Assembly: GCA_964404745.1 (NCBI GenBank)
Contig: CAYOLG010000001.1
Location: 62,001 to 126,000 of the forward strand
Source of the DNA: Pelagisphaera sp964404745
GTDB taxonomy: Bacteria > Verrucomicrobiota > Verrucomicrobiia > Opitutales > Opitutaceae
DNA: 64,000 bases
Direction: 5' to 3'
Below the pieces are notes generated by a model. The model searched no databases, was not told the DNA's origin, and saw only the letters and a program-made list of their open reading frames with translations. Shown piece by piece: positions 43,001-52,340 of this stretch (positions are counted from its first letter, which is position 1; the number at the start of each line of letters is the position of its first letter). The position numbers and the translations under genes were made by a program.

Positions 43001-44482
43001 ATGAATACCCCAAGCCTGCGCAATCTCGGGTTTATCGTTTTCCTATCAACCGCTTTTACCTTCTCCAGCGTCCATGGGCAGGGGCGGTATGCGGGAGCAG
43101 CGCCTGCAGTGGTACCCGATGAGGATTTGCTGGCCAAGAAAGCCGCCCTGCTGGATCAAATTGAACCAGTGACCGGAAAAAACGATCGTCCCCCGAATAT
43201 CGTTTTGCTCTTCGCTGATGACCTGGGCTATGCTGACACCGCAGTCTACGGGTCAAAGACGATTCCCACGCCCCATATTGATCGCTTGGCGAAGGGCGGA
43301 ATCCGATTCACCGATGCCTACGTGACCGCTGCTACCTGCAGTCCCTCGCGAGCGGGGCTCATGTCCGGCAGCTACCAACAGCGCTTTGGATTTGAATTCA
43401 ACACCTCCGGCGCAGCGGAGACGCACGCCAAGCACCGGGGTCTTCGGCCCTCGGCCATTACGGTGGCTGAGGTGCTGCAGAAAGCCGGATACGCCACTGG
43501 CATCTTTGGCAAATGGCACCTTGGAACACGGGACATGTTTAATCCGCTTAATCGGGGATTCGACGAGTTCTATGGCTTCCTAGCCGGTGCCCACTCATTT
43601 TTTGAGGCGAAGGAACCTCAGCCCGTTTACCAATCCATCCTCCGTGGAAGCGAGATCATCAGCGAGCCGGAATACCTTACTGATGCAATTGCCCGGGAAA
43701 CGGTCGCTTTCATCGAGCGCAACAAGGAAAAGCCATTCTTCGCCTACGTACCCTTCAACGCGGTCCACACGCCCATCGAGGCCAGAGAGAAATACCAGCA
43801 GCGCTTTCCTGACGAGATGGACGAGACCCAGCGCGACTACAATGCCATGACCTCAGCTTTGGATGATGCGGTTGGCACCATCGTCAAAGCGCTCGAGGAG
43901 GCGGGGCTTACCCAAAATACCCTGATCATATTCCTGAACGACAATGGTGGACCCATGTATACTGGTGTGCAAAGCAATGGCGAGTTGCGTCTCGGTAAGC
44001 TGTTTCTATTCGAGGGAGGTGTGCGCGTACCGATGATCGTGAGCTGGCCGGGGCAATTGGGTTCAGGAAAAGTGTTTAAGGGGATCACGAGCTCACTGGA
44101 TATATTCCCGACGCTGTCTGCCGCTGCTGGCATCGATCTGCCTGATGCATTGGCCCTCGATGGTGTGAATATTCTGCCCTTCCTGAAGGGAGAAAAAAAA
44201 GGCAATCCACACCGCACTCTGTTCTGGAGCAATGGTCCCAACAAGGCCATGCGCATGGGTAAGTGGAAATTGGTGAAATCAGGTGCCTACGCATGGCTGT
44301 TTGACCTTTCCAAAGACCTCGGGGAAACCAACAACCTTGCCGATGAAAAGCCCGAAGTCCTCGATATCCTGCAGGGCGCTCTCGAGGAGTGGCTTGGTGA
44401 GATGGCGCCACCGGCTTGGCCCTCAAAGGATCGCCGGCGTGAAGTCGAGATTGATGGAGCGATCTACCAATTGAATATCTGA
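43001..44482 (+). CDS. Exported type I sulfatase
   Basis: A 493-residue sulfatase with a signal peptide (LGFIVFLSTAFTFSSVHG). The N-terminal metal site is FADDLGYADT (D73/D74), the formylglycine motif is CSPSR (C113), and IFGKWHLG supplies the Lys/His pair. FLNDNGGPMYTGVQSNGELR holds further metal ligands. The C-terminus (MGKWKLVKSGAYAWLFDL) is regular. The protein resembles family S1 exosulfatases, acting in the periplasm on sulfated glycans; the exact linkage is unknown. The LacI gene downstream is convergent, and a hairpin repeat lies between them. Confidence 0.9.
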   Translation: MNTPSLRNLGFIVFLSTAFTFSSVHGQGRYAGAAPAVVPDEDLLAKKAALLDQIEPVTGKNDRPPNIVLLFADDLGYADTAVYGSKTIPTPHIDRLAKGGIRFTDAYVTAATCSPSRAGLMSGSYQQRFGFEFNTSGAAETHAKHRGLRPSAITVAEVLQKAGYATGIFGKWHLGTRDMFNPLNRGFDEFYGFLAGAHSFFEAKEPQPVYQSILRGSEIISEPEYLTDAIARETVAFIERNKEKPFFAYVPFNAVHTPIEAREKYQQRFPDEMDETQRDYNAMTSALDDAVGTIVKALEEAGLTQNTLIIFLNDNGGPMYTGVQSNGELRLGKLFLFEGGVRVPMIVSWPGQLGSGKVFKGITSSLDIFPTLSAAAGIDLPDALALDGVNILPFLKGEKKGNPHRTLFWSNGPNKAMRMGKWKLVKSGAYAWLFDLSKDLGETNNLADEKPEVLDILQGALEEWLGEMAPPAWPSKDRRREVEIDGAIYQLNI

Positions 44483-44591
44483 AGTCCGATTCCTGCCGCG
44501 TAATTTCCGTAATACCACATGCTAAAAGAATCGCAATGTGACTGCGGGCGCGTCGCTAGTACGGTATCCCTGCTATCACAATAAAGGGTAT

Positions 44592-44612
44592 GGAGGACTG
44601 GCTCAGTCCTCC
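44592..44612. repeat. Hairpin repeat, GGAGGAnn family
   Basis: GGAGGACT (44592-44599), GGCTC and AGTCCTCC (44605-44612) pair perfectly. Compared with the copies at 2983 and 3017 the last two stem positions change together on both arms. It lies between convergent genes. Confidence 0.75.
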
Positions 44613-44651
44613 GTTTTAGGTTAACCAGAGCGTGAAGCCTGCGCTACTTTA

Positions 44652-45722
44652 TTACCCGGCCGCGGTCGCCCGGATCTTTATATTCACGGGATCCCCTACT
44701 TTTTGCATGGAGAAACCCGTTCGATAGTGGCTGTCCACGGTGACCACCATGGGGTTTTCGGGTACGCCGGTGTGATTAAGGCTCAATTCCGAAAGGGCTA
44801 ATCGCGTGGCTTCCTGACCGACCAAATCATGGCGATGATCAACTCCAGAGGCATCTGTGGGCTCATAGGAAAGGTCCAAACTGGCAAAACCGATTTCGTT
44901 TGGGGCCGTGTATCCAATTTTTTGGAGCGTTTGGTAAATTGCTCCAGAGCTAATAACCGCTTCCGGCTGGTGTGCCTCCATCCACTTTCGGATATTCATT
45001 TCGCTGATGTCCCGGCGCGCCAGGATGGGAATACGTTCCTCCTCGTCTAACTGGCTGGAATAGTAGAGGTAGGAAGAGGCGAAGAGCTTGTGCCCAGTGC
45101 CGCCGCTTTTGTAGGCCATGATGAATCCAATTCTACGATAGCCCAGGGCGAGCGCTTGCTCGAGCAGCTCGTCCATCATCTGCAAATAGTTAGGGCAAGC
45201 GCGGTTCACATTGGGTTCGATGATACTGTACCCGGAAGAGGCGGCGCACAATCCATTGAGATCCAGGTCGATGGTGCCCACGCCATTAAGATAGGGCAGC
45301 AATATGGCCACCCGGATTCCTCGAGAAACGAGAATGCTCTTCAATCGCTTCGGACTGACCTTCATGTCGCTGAGGTAGAAATAGTCAGTTCCATAGCCGC
45401 TAGCCAAGCACTGAGCTTCAATTCCTGAAAGGAGTTTTTCGAACCGCTGGTATTCTTTGAGATCCTGCTCTCTTAGGTCGGGGATAACGACTGCCAGTTT
45501 CGACATCTGCCGGTTCGAGCGTTTGGAGCGCATGTGCTCCATCAGTTCGGAAATGCGACCGTCTTTGACATAGCCCATTCGCTCGGCGATTCGCTCGATT
45601 TCCTGGCGGCGCTTTTGAGAAACTTTTGGGCTGTTGCGCAAGGCTAGGGAAACCGCGGATACGGATACTCCCGCTTCTTGAGCGATTTCTTTCATACTGA
45701 CGGTGTAGGTGAGGTCGGGCAT
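44652..45722 (-). CDS. LacI-family transcriptional regulator
   Basis: A 356-residue LacI/GalR regulator. The helix-turn-helix and hinge are at residues 10-55 (MKEIAQEAGVSVSAVSLALR, then NSPKVSQKRRQEI). The effector-binding domain follows, with IGFIMAYKSGG and the C-terminal NPMVVTVDSHYRTGF block. The CSVSAVSLALR-type recognition helix is characteristic of Opitutae regulators. Its gene is divergent from the sulfatase at 45932 and convergent with that at 43001, so control of one or both sulfatases by a sugar ligand is likely. No convincing operator was assigned. Confidence 0.9.
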   Translation of the reverse strand: MPDLTYTVSMKEIAQEAGVSVSAVSLALRNSPKVSQKRRQEIERIAERMGYVKDGRISELMEHMRSKRSNRQMSKLAVVIPDLREQDLKEYQRFEKLLSGIEAQCLASGYGTDYFYLSDMKVSPKRLKSILVSRGIRVAILLPYLNGVGTIDLDLNGLCAASSGYSIIEPNVNRACPNYLQMMDELLEQALALGYRRIGFIMAYKSGGTGHKLFASSYLYYSSQLDEEERIPILARRDISEMNIRKWMEAHQPEAVISSGAIYQTLQKIGYTAPNEIGFASLDLSYEPTDASGVDHRHDLVGQEATRLALSELSLNHTGVPENPMVVTVDSHYRTGFSMQKVGDPVNIKIRATAAG

Positions 45723-45931
45723 TTAGCTATGTTAAGAATTGGGAAAGAAATCTATGAATGGAGAGGACTGAGGTTATAAGTTTGGTGGAGGCGACCAAGC
45801 CGGTAGGGGGTCGAATGGACGCGAGAGCGAGACGGTGTTTTCTGATAAGAAAGAATGGATAGTTGTATTTGAGTCAACGGTTAACCACTTTTGCTATGGC
45901 AATATCGTCAAGGGATAATACTGCTAGAAGA

Positions 45932-47527
45932 ATGGAAGTCACACCAGGTTCCGGCACTCGAACAAACCCTAGATTTACCTGCTTTGCTTTTTGTCTAGGG
46001 CTAATTTGTTCAGGAGTTGCTGATGATAGGCCGAACGTGGTTATCATACTAGCGGATGATCTGGGGATAGGCGATGTTTCCGCCTACAACGAGAATGCTG
46101 CCTGGGAGACCCCGCATATCGATCGCATCGCTTCTCGCGGGATGCTGTTTACCGATGCCCATACCAGCGCGGCGATCTGCACGCCGACCCGGTACAGTAT
46201 TATGACAGGCCGGTATAATTGGCGTTCGACTCGAAAAAGCGGGGGAGGCGATGGTTATTCGCCGCCGCTCATCGAGCAGGAACGTATGACGATCGCCGAA
46301 TTGTTTAAAGATAATGGATACGCGACGGCTTGGATTGGCAAGTGGCATCTAGGTTGGAATTGGAAATTGAAAAGCGATCGTATGATAACCTACGATACAA
46401 AGATTCGCCCCGATATCGATTTTAGCCAGCCGGTGACGGAAGGTCCTAGATCTCAAGGATTCGATTATACCTATGGAATAGCGGCTTCTCTTTCCTCGCC
46501 CCCGTTTGTTTACGTCGAGAATAGCCAGCCAACTGCGATTCCTGAAGAAATTTCCGTGAACTATGACGAAAAGGCCTTTTGGAGAAAGGGGCCGATTGCG
46601 GATAATTTCCGACATGTGGAAACGCTCGAGCATTTCACCGATCGATCTGTTGAATACATCAAAAAGCAGGCTGGCAAAGACGAGCCGTTTTTCCTCTACT
46701 GCGCCTTGACGGCCCCGCACGCGCCGATCATCCCCACCTCGGAATTCATTGGCAGTAGCAATTCGACCGCCTACGGGGACTTCGTTTTGCTCGTCGACCA
46801 TGTGGTGGGCCAGATCACGGAGGCTATTGAGTCGGACAAGCGATTGGAGAACACGCTGATCATCTTCACCAGTGACAATGGCCAATCCCCTCGAGCGGAT
46901 TTTGACGACGATGAGCTCCCGCTGGCGGGGCATTCAGGCAGCTACATCTACCGCGGCAAGAAGTTCGACATCTTCGAGGGTGGGCATCGTGTGCCATTCA
47001 TCGCTAGCTGGCCTGGAAAGATCCAGGCGGGCTCACACAGCAATGAGATTATTTGCACGACGGATTTCATGTCGACGGCGGCGGACCTCGTAGGTGTCGA
47101 TTTGCCGAGCGATGCGGGCGAAGATAGCTACAGTATACTCCCCGTCTTGTTGGGTAAAAGGTATAATAAGCCCTTACGGGAAGCGACCGTGCATCATTCC
47201 AGCAACGGCCGTTTTGCCATTCGTCAGGGAGATTGGAAATTGATCCTGTGGCCAGGGTCTGGAGGATGGGCTTTTCCGGCTACTGAAGAGGATATGAGAG
47301 GATTGCCCCCATTTCAGTTATACAATTTGGCCAAGGATCCCGGAGAGACAACCAACGTGATGGCAAATTTCCCGGATCGCGTGAGGGCGTTAAAGGATCT
47401 TTTGGAGCGGTATGTCCGTGAAGGCCGTAGCTCGCCGGGAAAGCGCCAGCAAAACGATGGCCCGGAATCGTGGCCGCAATTGGGCTGGATCGAGTCCGAC
47501 TGGAGGGGTCGAATTGAAATCCAATGA
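45932..47527 (+). CDS. Exported type I sulfatase
   Basis: A 531-residue sulfatase. Signal peptide (FTCFAFCLGLICSGVA), metal site ADDLGIGD, formylglycine motif CTPTR (C83 from the chosen start), WIGKWHLGWNW, FTSDNGQSP and GGHRVPFIASWPG. The sequence resembles arylsulfatase A-type (family S1) enzymes. ATG 45932 is chosen because it begins the signal peptide and has an AGAAG sequence just upstream; the frame stays open to a TTG at 45863 and an ATG at 45896. It is transcribed divergently from the LacI gene across a 209-base spacer. Confidence 0.9.
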   Translation: MEVTPGSGTRTNPRFTCFAFCLGLICSGVADDRPNVVIILADDLGIGDVSAYNENAAWETPHIDRIASRGMLFTDAHTSAAICTPTRYSIMTGRYNWRSTRKSGGGDGYSPPLIEQERMTIAELFKDNGYATAWIGKWHLGWNWKLKSDRMITYDTKIRPDIDFSQPVTEGPRSQGFDYTYGIAASLSSPPFVYVENSQPTAIPEEISVNYDEKAFWRKGPIADNFRHVETLEHFTDRSVEYIKKQAGKDEPFFLYCALTAPHAPIIPTSEFIGSSNSTAYGDFVLLVDHVVGQITEAIESDKRLENTLIIFTSDNGQSPRADFDDDELPLAGHSGSYIYRGKKFDIFEGGHRVPFIASWPGKIQAGSHSNEIICTTDFMSTAADLVGVDLPSDAGEDSYSILPVLLGKRYNKPLREATVHHSSNGRFAIRQGDWKLILWPGSGGWAFPATEEDMRGLPPFQLYNLAKDPGETTNVMANFPDRVRALKDLLERYVREGRSSPGKRQQNDGPESWPQLGWIESDWRGRIEIQ

Positions 47528-47909
47528 TTGGCGAGTGACCAGAGTCGTCAAAAACCCGACCACCTTGCTGAAGAGCATCCCTCTTTCAATGGCCAAAGAG
47601 CCATGAACGAGAAGTAGGAGAACGCCCATTGATAGAGGCCTTTGTATATTGACTGGTAGGGCTGACTACCCCCAGTCAGCCTAGTTGAAAAGTTCACCCT
47701 GCGGCTCTAGGGATAGTCAGCCCTACCTTAGCTCGCGGATATTATTAGAGGAACACAGATTTCCAGTCGTACCGGGCATAGCTCGGAGAGCGACGACTGG
47801 CCTGTGTTCTGACATAGGCTAGAAGCCTGCACTACCCTTCACGATCGCGGCCTAAAGGCAGCGACTACTTTTGTGTCGCGAAACGGTTTTGTTAGGCTAG
47901 TCCTTTTCC
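47528..47909. repeat. Intergenic repeat-rich region (382 bases)
   Basis: No gene was found. GGTAGGGCTGACT (47655-47667) and AGTCAGCCCTACC (47715-47727) are perfect 13-base arms. CCAGTCGT (47763-47770) and ACGACTGG (47793-47800) enclose a CTCGGAGA-containing loop. AGGC, TAGAA, GCCT (47816-47828) belongs to the CAGGC family. A related 13-base family copy lies at 56297-56371. Confidence 0.7.
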
Positions 47910-49145
47910 ATGGTAAGCTCCAAGAAACCAAATGTAATCTTAATCGTGGTTGATGATATGGGTTATGGCGACTTTGGGGCTTTCAATCCCGGAGTCGTGG
48001 ATACGCCCAATCTGGATGCTTTGATCGACCAAGGAACTTGCTTTCGTCAGCATTATTCCGCGTCGCCTATCTGTTCGCCGGCTCGAGCGTCTCTGATAAC
48101 GGGTCGAGTTCCCCATCGCACAGGGGCGATTACCCAGCACGAGTTGCACGGCTTGGATCGCATAGCCCTAAGGGAAGTAACGATTGCCGACATGTTTCAA
48201 AACTCCGGATACAAGACGGGGCTGGTGGGCAAGTGGCACAATGGGGCCTTCGATAAGCGATTCGAACCCAATGCCCGTGGCTTCAACGAATTCATCGGGT
48301 TTTGCGGGGGATGGGCTGACTACTACGATTATACTTTGCAACGGAATGGTGTCTTCGAGGATTCCGACGGCACGTATTTGACGGACCGTTTAACCGATGA
48401 AGCGATTGGATTCTTGGAAAGGAATCAAGACGCGCCTTTCTTTCTGCAACTGGCCTACAATGCTCCGCACGCGCCTCTGCAGGCTCCGGATAAATTGATC
48501 GGGAAATATAAAGCTAAAGGTTTCGATCGTATCACCGCGACCACTTACGCCATGATCGAGGTTATGGATACGGGGGTGGGGCGAATCTTGCAACGCTTGC
48601 AAGATCTCGGTCTCGAGGAGGATACTATCGTCATGTTTACCAGCGATAATGGACCGGCATTTTTCAATCCNNNNNNNNNNNNNNNNNNNNNNNNNNNNNN
48701 NNNNNNNNNNNNNNNNNNNNNNNNNNNNNNNNNNNNNNNNNNNNNNNNNNNNNNNNNNNNNNNNNNNNNNGATATAGGAACGAATGCAGCCATGCGCGAT
48801 GGCGATTGGAAGCTCGTCCGTCCCATGATTTCGGGTACGCGGTATTTCAGTAAGGAGCTTTACGTCTCCGAGGAAGACGAGCTACGCACGAAGGCGTTTA
48901 CCGACGCGGATACCCAACACAAGAAAGACCCGCGATCCGTTGCCGAATTGCTGCCAATCCCCAGGGTAAGACTGCCAAATCCAGAACCGCCTGAGCTCTA
49001 TAATCTAGCCGAAGATCCGGGAGAGCAGCGAGACTTGGCAAGCGAACATCCTGACAGAGTTAGGAGGATGCTAGGAGAGTTGGAAACTTGGTTCGAGGAT
49101 GTGGAAGCAGAACGACGGACCATATCGGGAGCGTATGTGGGATAA
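47910..49145 (+). CDS. Type I sulfatase, interrupted by a sequence gap
   Basis: Both ends of a sulfatase are present around 100 N. The N-terminal part has VVDDMGYGDFG, the formylglycine motif CSPAR (C55), VGKWHNG and FTSDNGPAFFN; the C-terminal part has NAAMRDGDWKLVRP, LPNPEPPELYNLAEDPGEQ and a closing helix. About 110-130 residues that normally carry the GGIRVP-type segment are missing, so the true gap is probably 350-400 bases and the frame agreement across N is accidental. There is no signal peptide. It is closest to the cytosolic or short-sugar sulfatases, like the one at 18493. Confidence 0.85.
   Translation: MVSSKKPNVILIVVDDMGYGDFGAFNPGVVDTPNLDALIDQGTCFRQHYSASPICSPARASLITGRVPHRTGAITQHELHGLDRIALREVTIADMFQNSGYKTGLVGKWHNGAFDKRFEPNARGFNEFIGFCGGWADYYDYTLQRNGVFEDSDGTYLTDRLTDEAIGFLERNQDAPFFLQLAYNAPHAPLQAPDKLIGKYKAKGFDRITATTYAMIEVMDTGVGRILQRLQDLGLEEDTIVMFTSDNGPAFFNXXXXXXXXXXXXXXXXXXXXXXXXXXXXXXXXXXDIGTNAAMRDGDWKLVRPMISGTRYFSKELYVSEEDELRTKAFTDADTQHKKDPRSVAELLPIPRVRLPNPEPPELYNLAEDPGEQRDLASEHPDRVRRMLGELETWFEDVEAERRTISGAYVG
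48671..48770. other. Assembly gap (100 N) with real missing sequence
   Basis: Exactly 100 N inside a sulfatase gene. The flanks share no repeat, unlike the gaps at 24891 and 31929. Protein-family length indicates that several hundred bases are absent. Confidence 0.85.
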
Positions 49146-49517
49146 GGTTGAAGGCGTAAGTCTGGATGAGTGTAGTAAGTACATCGATATATTGGTAGCG
49201 GCCGATCTCCGAGCGGCCACTAGTGTCTGCTCGGAGATCAGACGCTACCTTTGGAATACTCAGATCTTGCTTGTTATTCTTTTAACATCGCTTCGCTGGA
49301 TCCCTGTCTGCGTCAGGGCCAGGATTGATTCGCGAGCGAATCGGCAGGTCTATTTAAGAGAGAGGCCGAAGGTAATATTTGTAGGAGCGGCCTTATGCCG
49401 CGATGCCATCGATGCAAACTGTATGATGATCGCGGGATAAACCCGGTCCTAAACTAGATTCCTGTATAATTTGACGCGGCGGATGCGCAATTGCCGGAGA
49501 GCGATGTTGAAAATCAA
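49146..49517. repeat. Intergenic repeat-rich region (372 bases)
   Basis: No gene was found between convergent genes. Two CTCGGAGAT-loop hairpins stand head to head: GGCCG/CGGCC (49200-49218) and GTCTG/CAGAC (49225-49243), enclosed by GGTAGCG (49194-49200) and CGCTACC (49243-49249). A CTGGATCC/GGCCAGGAT unit lies at 49289-49350 and a GTAGGAGCGG REP-like unit at 49381-49454. Confidence 0.7.
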
Positions 49518-52100
49518 CTACTTCGACTGGAAGATATTGCTTTGGGTGACCTCGTGGACGAGCGATCGGAATCCGTAGTCGTCCTCACCGAGACGGGCGA
49601 CGATTTCATCGATTTCGCGTCGGTCAGCGAACTGGGCTTCGGCTCCAGTCGCGAAAGTGATAACCTGCTTGACAACGTTGCGGGCGATTTTGTCGGGCTT
49701 TTCCAATGCCAGTTGCTTAAACCCTTTGACGTCCTGGAACGAGCGCCCGTCGGGCATATGGTAGCTCGCGTCCACATGCGGTCCATCTGTCCATTTTTTG
49801 CCGTCATTGACGGCCCGATAGCGGTCCCGCCAACCGCCAATAACATCATAGTTCTCCAACGCGAAGCCTGGCGGATCGATCTTCTGGTGGCAGGCCATGC
49901 AGGATTCGATATTCCGGTGCTTGTCGAGCTGGTCGCGAATGGAAATAGCGCCCCGAATATCCGGCTCGACCGCGGGAACTTGATCGGGCGGAGGAGCCAC
50001 GTGTTCGCCTAGGATACGCTCGAGGAGCCAGACGCCGCGGAGGATGGGCGAGGTGGTCGTTCCATTGGCCGTAACTTTGAGTATGCTGGCGTGAGTGAGA
50101 ATGCCGCCGCGGTGGTCTTCTTCGCTCAATGCGATTTTCCTCATTCCCGTTTCTGTACCAAAATCGAGGCCGTAGTGCTTGGCGATGCGCTCGTTGACGA
50201 TGGTGAAATCCGAATCGATGACATTGGTGACGCTGAGATTCTCGTCTACCATGTGCTTCAAGAATGCCCTAGTTTCATCCAGCATGGAATGAAGCAGTAT
50301 GTTGTCGAATTCCGGATACAACGTAGCATCGGGAGAGGTGAAATTGATATCCTTCAGCTCGAGCCAACTATCCGTGAAATTCTTCACAAAGGCCTCCGCT
50401 CTAGGATCGTCGAGCATTCGTTCGACTTGGGCTTTCAAATATTTGGGTTCCGACAGGCGATCGTATTTCGCTTCCTGGTACAAAATATCATCAGGTGGAG
50501 CGCTCCAAAGGAAATAGCTTAGGCGAGAGGCGAGGGCGTAGTCATCGAGCTTACCGTTTTCCTCTTCGAAAAAGATGAATCGATGGGATGAAAGTATGGC
50601 CCGGTAGCCGGCTTTAACTGCTTTAAGCAAGGATCCACTTCGATCCAGCTCCTCCTTGGCGAAATCGTAGTAGGGCTCGATATCGTAGTCAGTTACTGGG
50701 CGCCGGAAAGCTCGCTCGGCAAATCTGTTTAGCAGATGGCTCAGGTCGCGCTCGGGTTGATTGCTAGACAGGTCTCCGTCTTTGATTTTGAGCTTCCCGA
50801 AAAGGTGTTCCCTCAATTCCGGCGTATCGAGACCCGGATGGATCCGTTCGATTTCCAGGCCCTTCACAGCGATTCCGGTAGCGCCATCCTCGAAGATGGC
50901 CAAATCGACAAAGCGCTGAGACGATACCCAGGGAATCGTTTTATCGACGGGGGCTATTCCGATGATGTGATCCTTGCGAATCCAGGCATCGAATACGAAC
51001 TCTTGTAGCTCTCGAGTGGCTTCGAATTTGCCCACCCAGTAAGTAGCGGGGGCTTTGGCTCTAAGAATGCCCGTGTAGATGCGTCCCCATACATTGCGAC
51101 CTTCTGGAGGGTTGTAGGCTTTCGCCCGCACTTTTATGCGATACCATCCGGTGGAGGGCACCTCTGTGCCTGCCATCCGACCGTGAAATCCATGGGTCGT
51201 GGGAAAACTGTAAACGTAGCCATCGTGATAGATTCCCTGGCGCTCGTTGTGTATCCGCTCTTTCCCGGCCCCCAGCTCTCTCGGGCCGTAGACGCGTTTG
51301 AAGGGCCCGTTGGTTAGGCTCTCCATGATCTCGGCGTTCTTCGCTTGGGTCGCTTTAAGATCAAGCGGGGAATTCATGTCTATCCACTCGCCGTTGGTGT
51401 GACGATAGGTCTTGTTTTCCTTGGTATGGTAGAGCTTTTTGCCCTCCCAGTGAAAAATGGTGCCGAACCCGTTTTCGATCACCGTAGGCTGCATCTCCAT
51501 CGGGAGGGGCTCTTTGGCGACAGGAGGCGGGGCGATAGCTCTGCCGAAGGCTTCGTCCAGCATAACGTCGACGACTTCGAGATACTTTTGCAGGACGTGA
51601 TAAGAGAGTTGCTGGCTTTCGGCAATGTTGATGAATCCATGCGTGGCCTGGTCTTCGGGGAGTAGCTCGATCAAGGGGATATTGACTCCCAGTAATTCAT
51701 GAAGCGTATTTTCATATTCGATACGATTCAGTCGACGAGAGCGGACGCGTCCTTCCTTGGCGATATATTCGCGGGAAACGCCGTGCAGGAGATTCTCAAA
51801 TTCCTCGACGAAGTCTGCCCGTTCATCCGCTTCAACGAGTGAATCCTCAGGAGGCGGCATTTCATGATCGCGAACGCGATCATGGAGGTAGGCCCAAAGA
51901 TCCATATTGGCGTGATTCTCCGGATCGAAAGCCAGGGATTCCAGGTTGAGCTCGCCCTTGGTATCCACGTCGTTGTGGCACTCGTAGCAATTTAGGTCCA
52001 AGAATTCAGTGATGGATTCGGTTAGCTCGTAAGCGGTCTCCGTTTTCGCGAAGCAGGAGAATGTGGATGCGATTAAAAATAAAGGAAGTTTTCGAAGCAT
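49518..52100 (-). CDS. Exported cytochrome-type PSCyt/PSD protein (DUF1592 group)
   Basis: An 860-residue protein. Signal peptide (LPLFLIASTFSCFA), heme motif CYECH (C38, C41, H42), a MPPPEDSL block, DUF1587 (RLNRIEYENTLHELLG), then an insert of about 220 residues (roughly 200-430) with a beta-rich, carbohydrate-binding-like look (GWYRIKVRAKAYNPPEGR), followed by DUF1595, DUF1592 (LASRLSYFLWSAPPDD), DUF1588 (HRGGILTHASILKVTANGTT) and DUF1585 with CMACHQKIDPPGFALENYD. The insert distinguishes it from the 658-residue relative at 20238. The DUF1552 partner lies upstream, the reverse of the order at 20-23 kb. Confidence 0.88.
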   Translation of the reverse strand: MLRKLPLFLIASTFSCFAKTETAYELTESITEFLDLNCYECHNDVDTKGELNLESLAFDPENHANMDLWAYLHDRVRDHEMPPPEDSLVEADERADFVEEFENLLHGVSREYIAKEGRVRSRRLNRIEYENTLHELLGVNIPLIELLPEDQATHGFINIAESQQLSYHVLQKYLEVVDVMLDEAFGRAIAPPPVAKEPLPMEMQPTVIENGFGTIFHWEGKKLYHTKENKTYRHTNGEWIDMNSPLDLKATQAKNAEIMESLTNGPFKRVYGPRELGAGKERIHNERQGIYHDGYVYSFPTTHGFHGRMAGTEVPSTGWYRIKVRAKAYNPPEGRNVWGRIYTGILRAKAPATYWVGKFEATRELQEFVFDAWIRKDHIIGIAPVDKTIPWVSSQRFVDLAIFEDGATGIAVKGLEIERIHPGLDTPELREHLFGKLKIKDGDLSSNQPERDLSHLLNRFAERAFRRPVTDYDIEPYYDFAKEELDRSGSLLKAVKAGYRAILSSHRFIFFEEENGKLDDYALASRLSYFLWSAPPDDILYQEAKYDRLSEPKYLKAQVERMLDDPRAEAFVKNFTDSWLELKDINFTSPDATLYPEFDNILLHSMLDETRAFLKHMVDENLSVTNVIDSDFTIVNERIAKHYGLDFGTETGMRKIALSEEDHRGGILTHASILKVTANGTTTSPILRGVWLLERILGEHVAPPPDQVPAVEPDIRGAISIRDQLDKHRNIESCMACHQKIDPPGFALENYDVIGGWRDRYRAVNDGKKWTDGPHVDASYHMPDGRSFQDVKGFKQLALEKPDKIARNVVKQVITFATGAEAQFADRREIDEIVARLGEDDYGFRSLVHEVTQSNIFQSK

Positions 52101-52340
52101 TCTAATGGATAAGGCGACCCTCGGATTTGAAGGGATGAGTCATACTAGTTTCGGCAAAACGATGAGATCTTTTTCTAACCACGGATGAACACTGACATAA
52201 ACTGATGATTTGGAAATTCTGTAGTGAAATGTCAGTGTTCATCGGAGTTCATCAGTGGTTCCAATGTAATTGAGCCTTTCAGCTTTGACTGCGGCTTCGC
52301 TGCCATAGGCAATTAGCTGGCGGGACGATACCGGGTCTTG
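52101..52340. repeat. Spacer with a 14-base inverted repeat
   Basis: ATGAACACTGACAT (52185-52198) and ATGTCAGTGTTCAT (52229-52242) are perfect inverted repeats with a 30-base loop, flanked by AACCAC and GTGGTT. It lies between the DUF1552 and DUF1592 genes and could form a stable structure in their shared transcript. Confidence 0.7.

Noticed and set aside
45879..45886. GGTTAACC palindrome upstream of the 45932 sulfatase as LacI operator
   Set aside because: Only eight bases, no second copy near the LacI gene or the 43001 sulfatase; too weak to list as a site.
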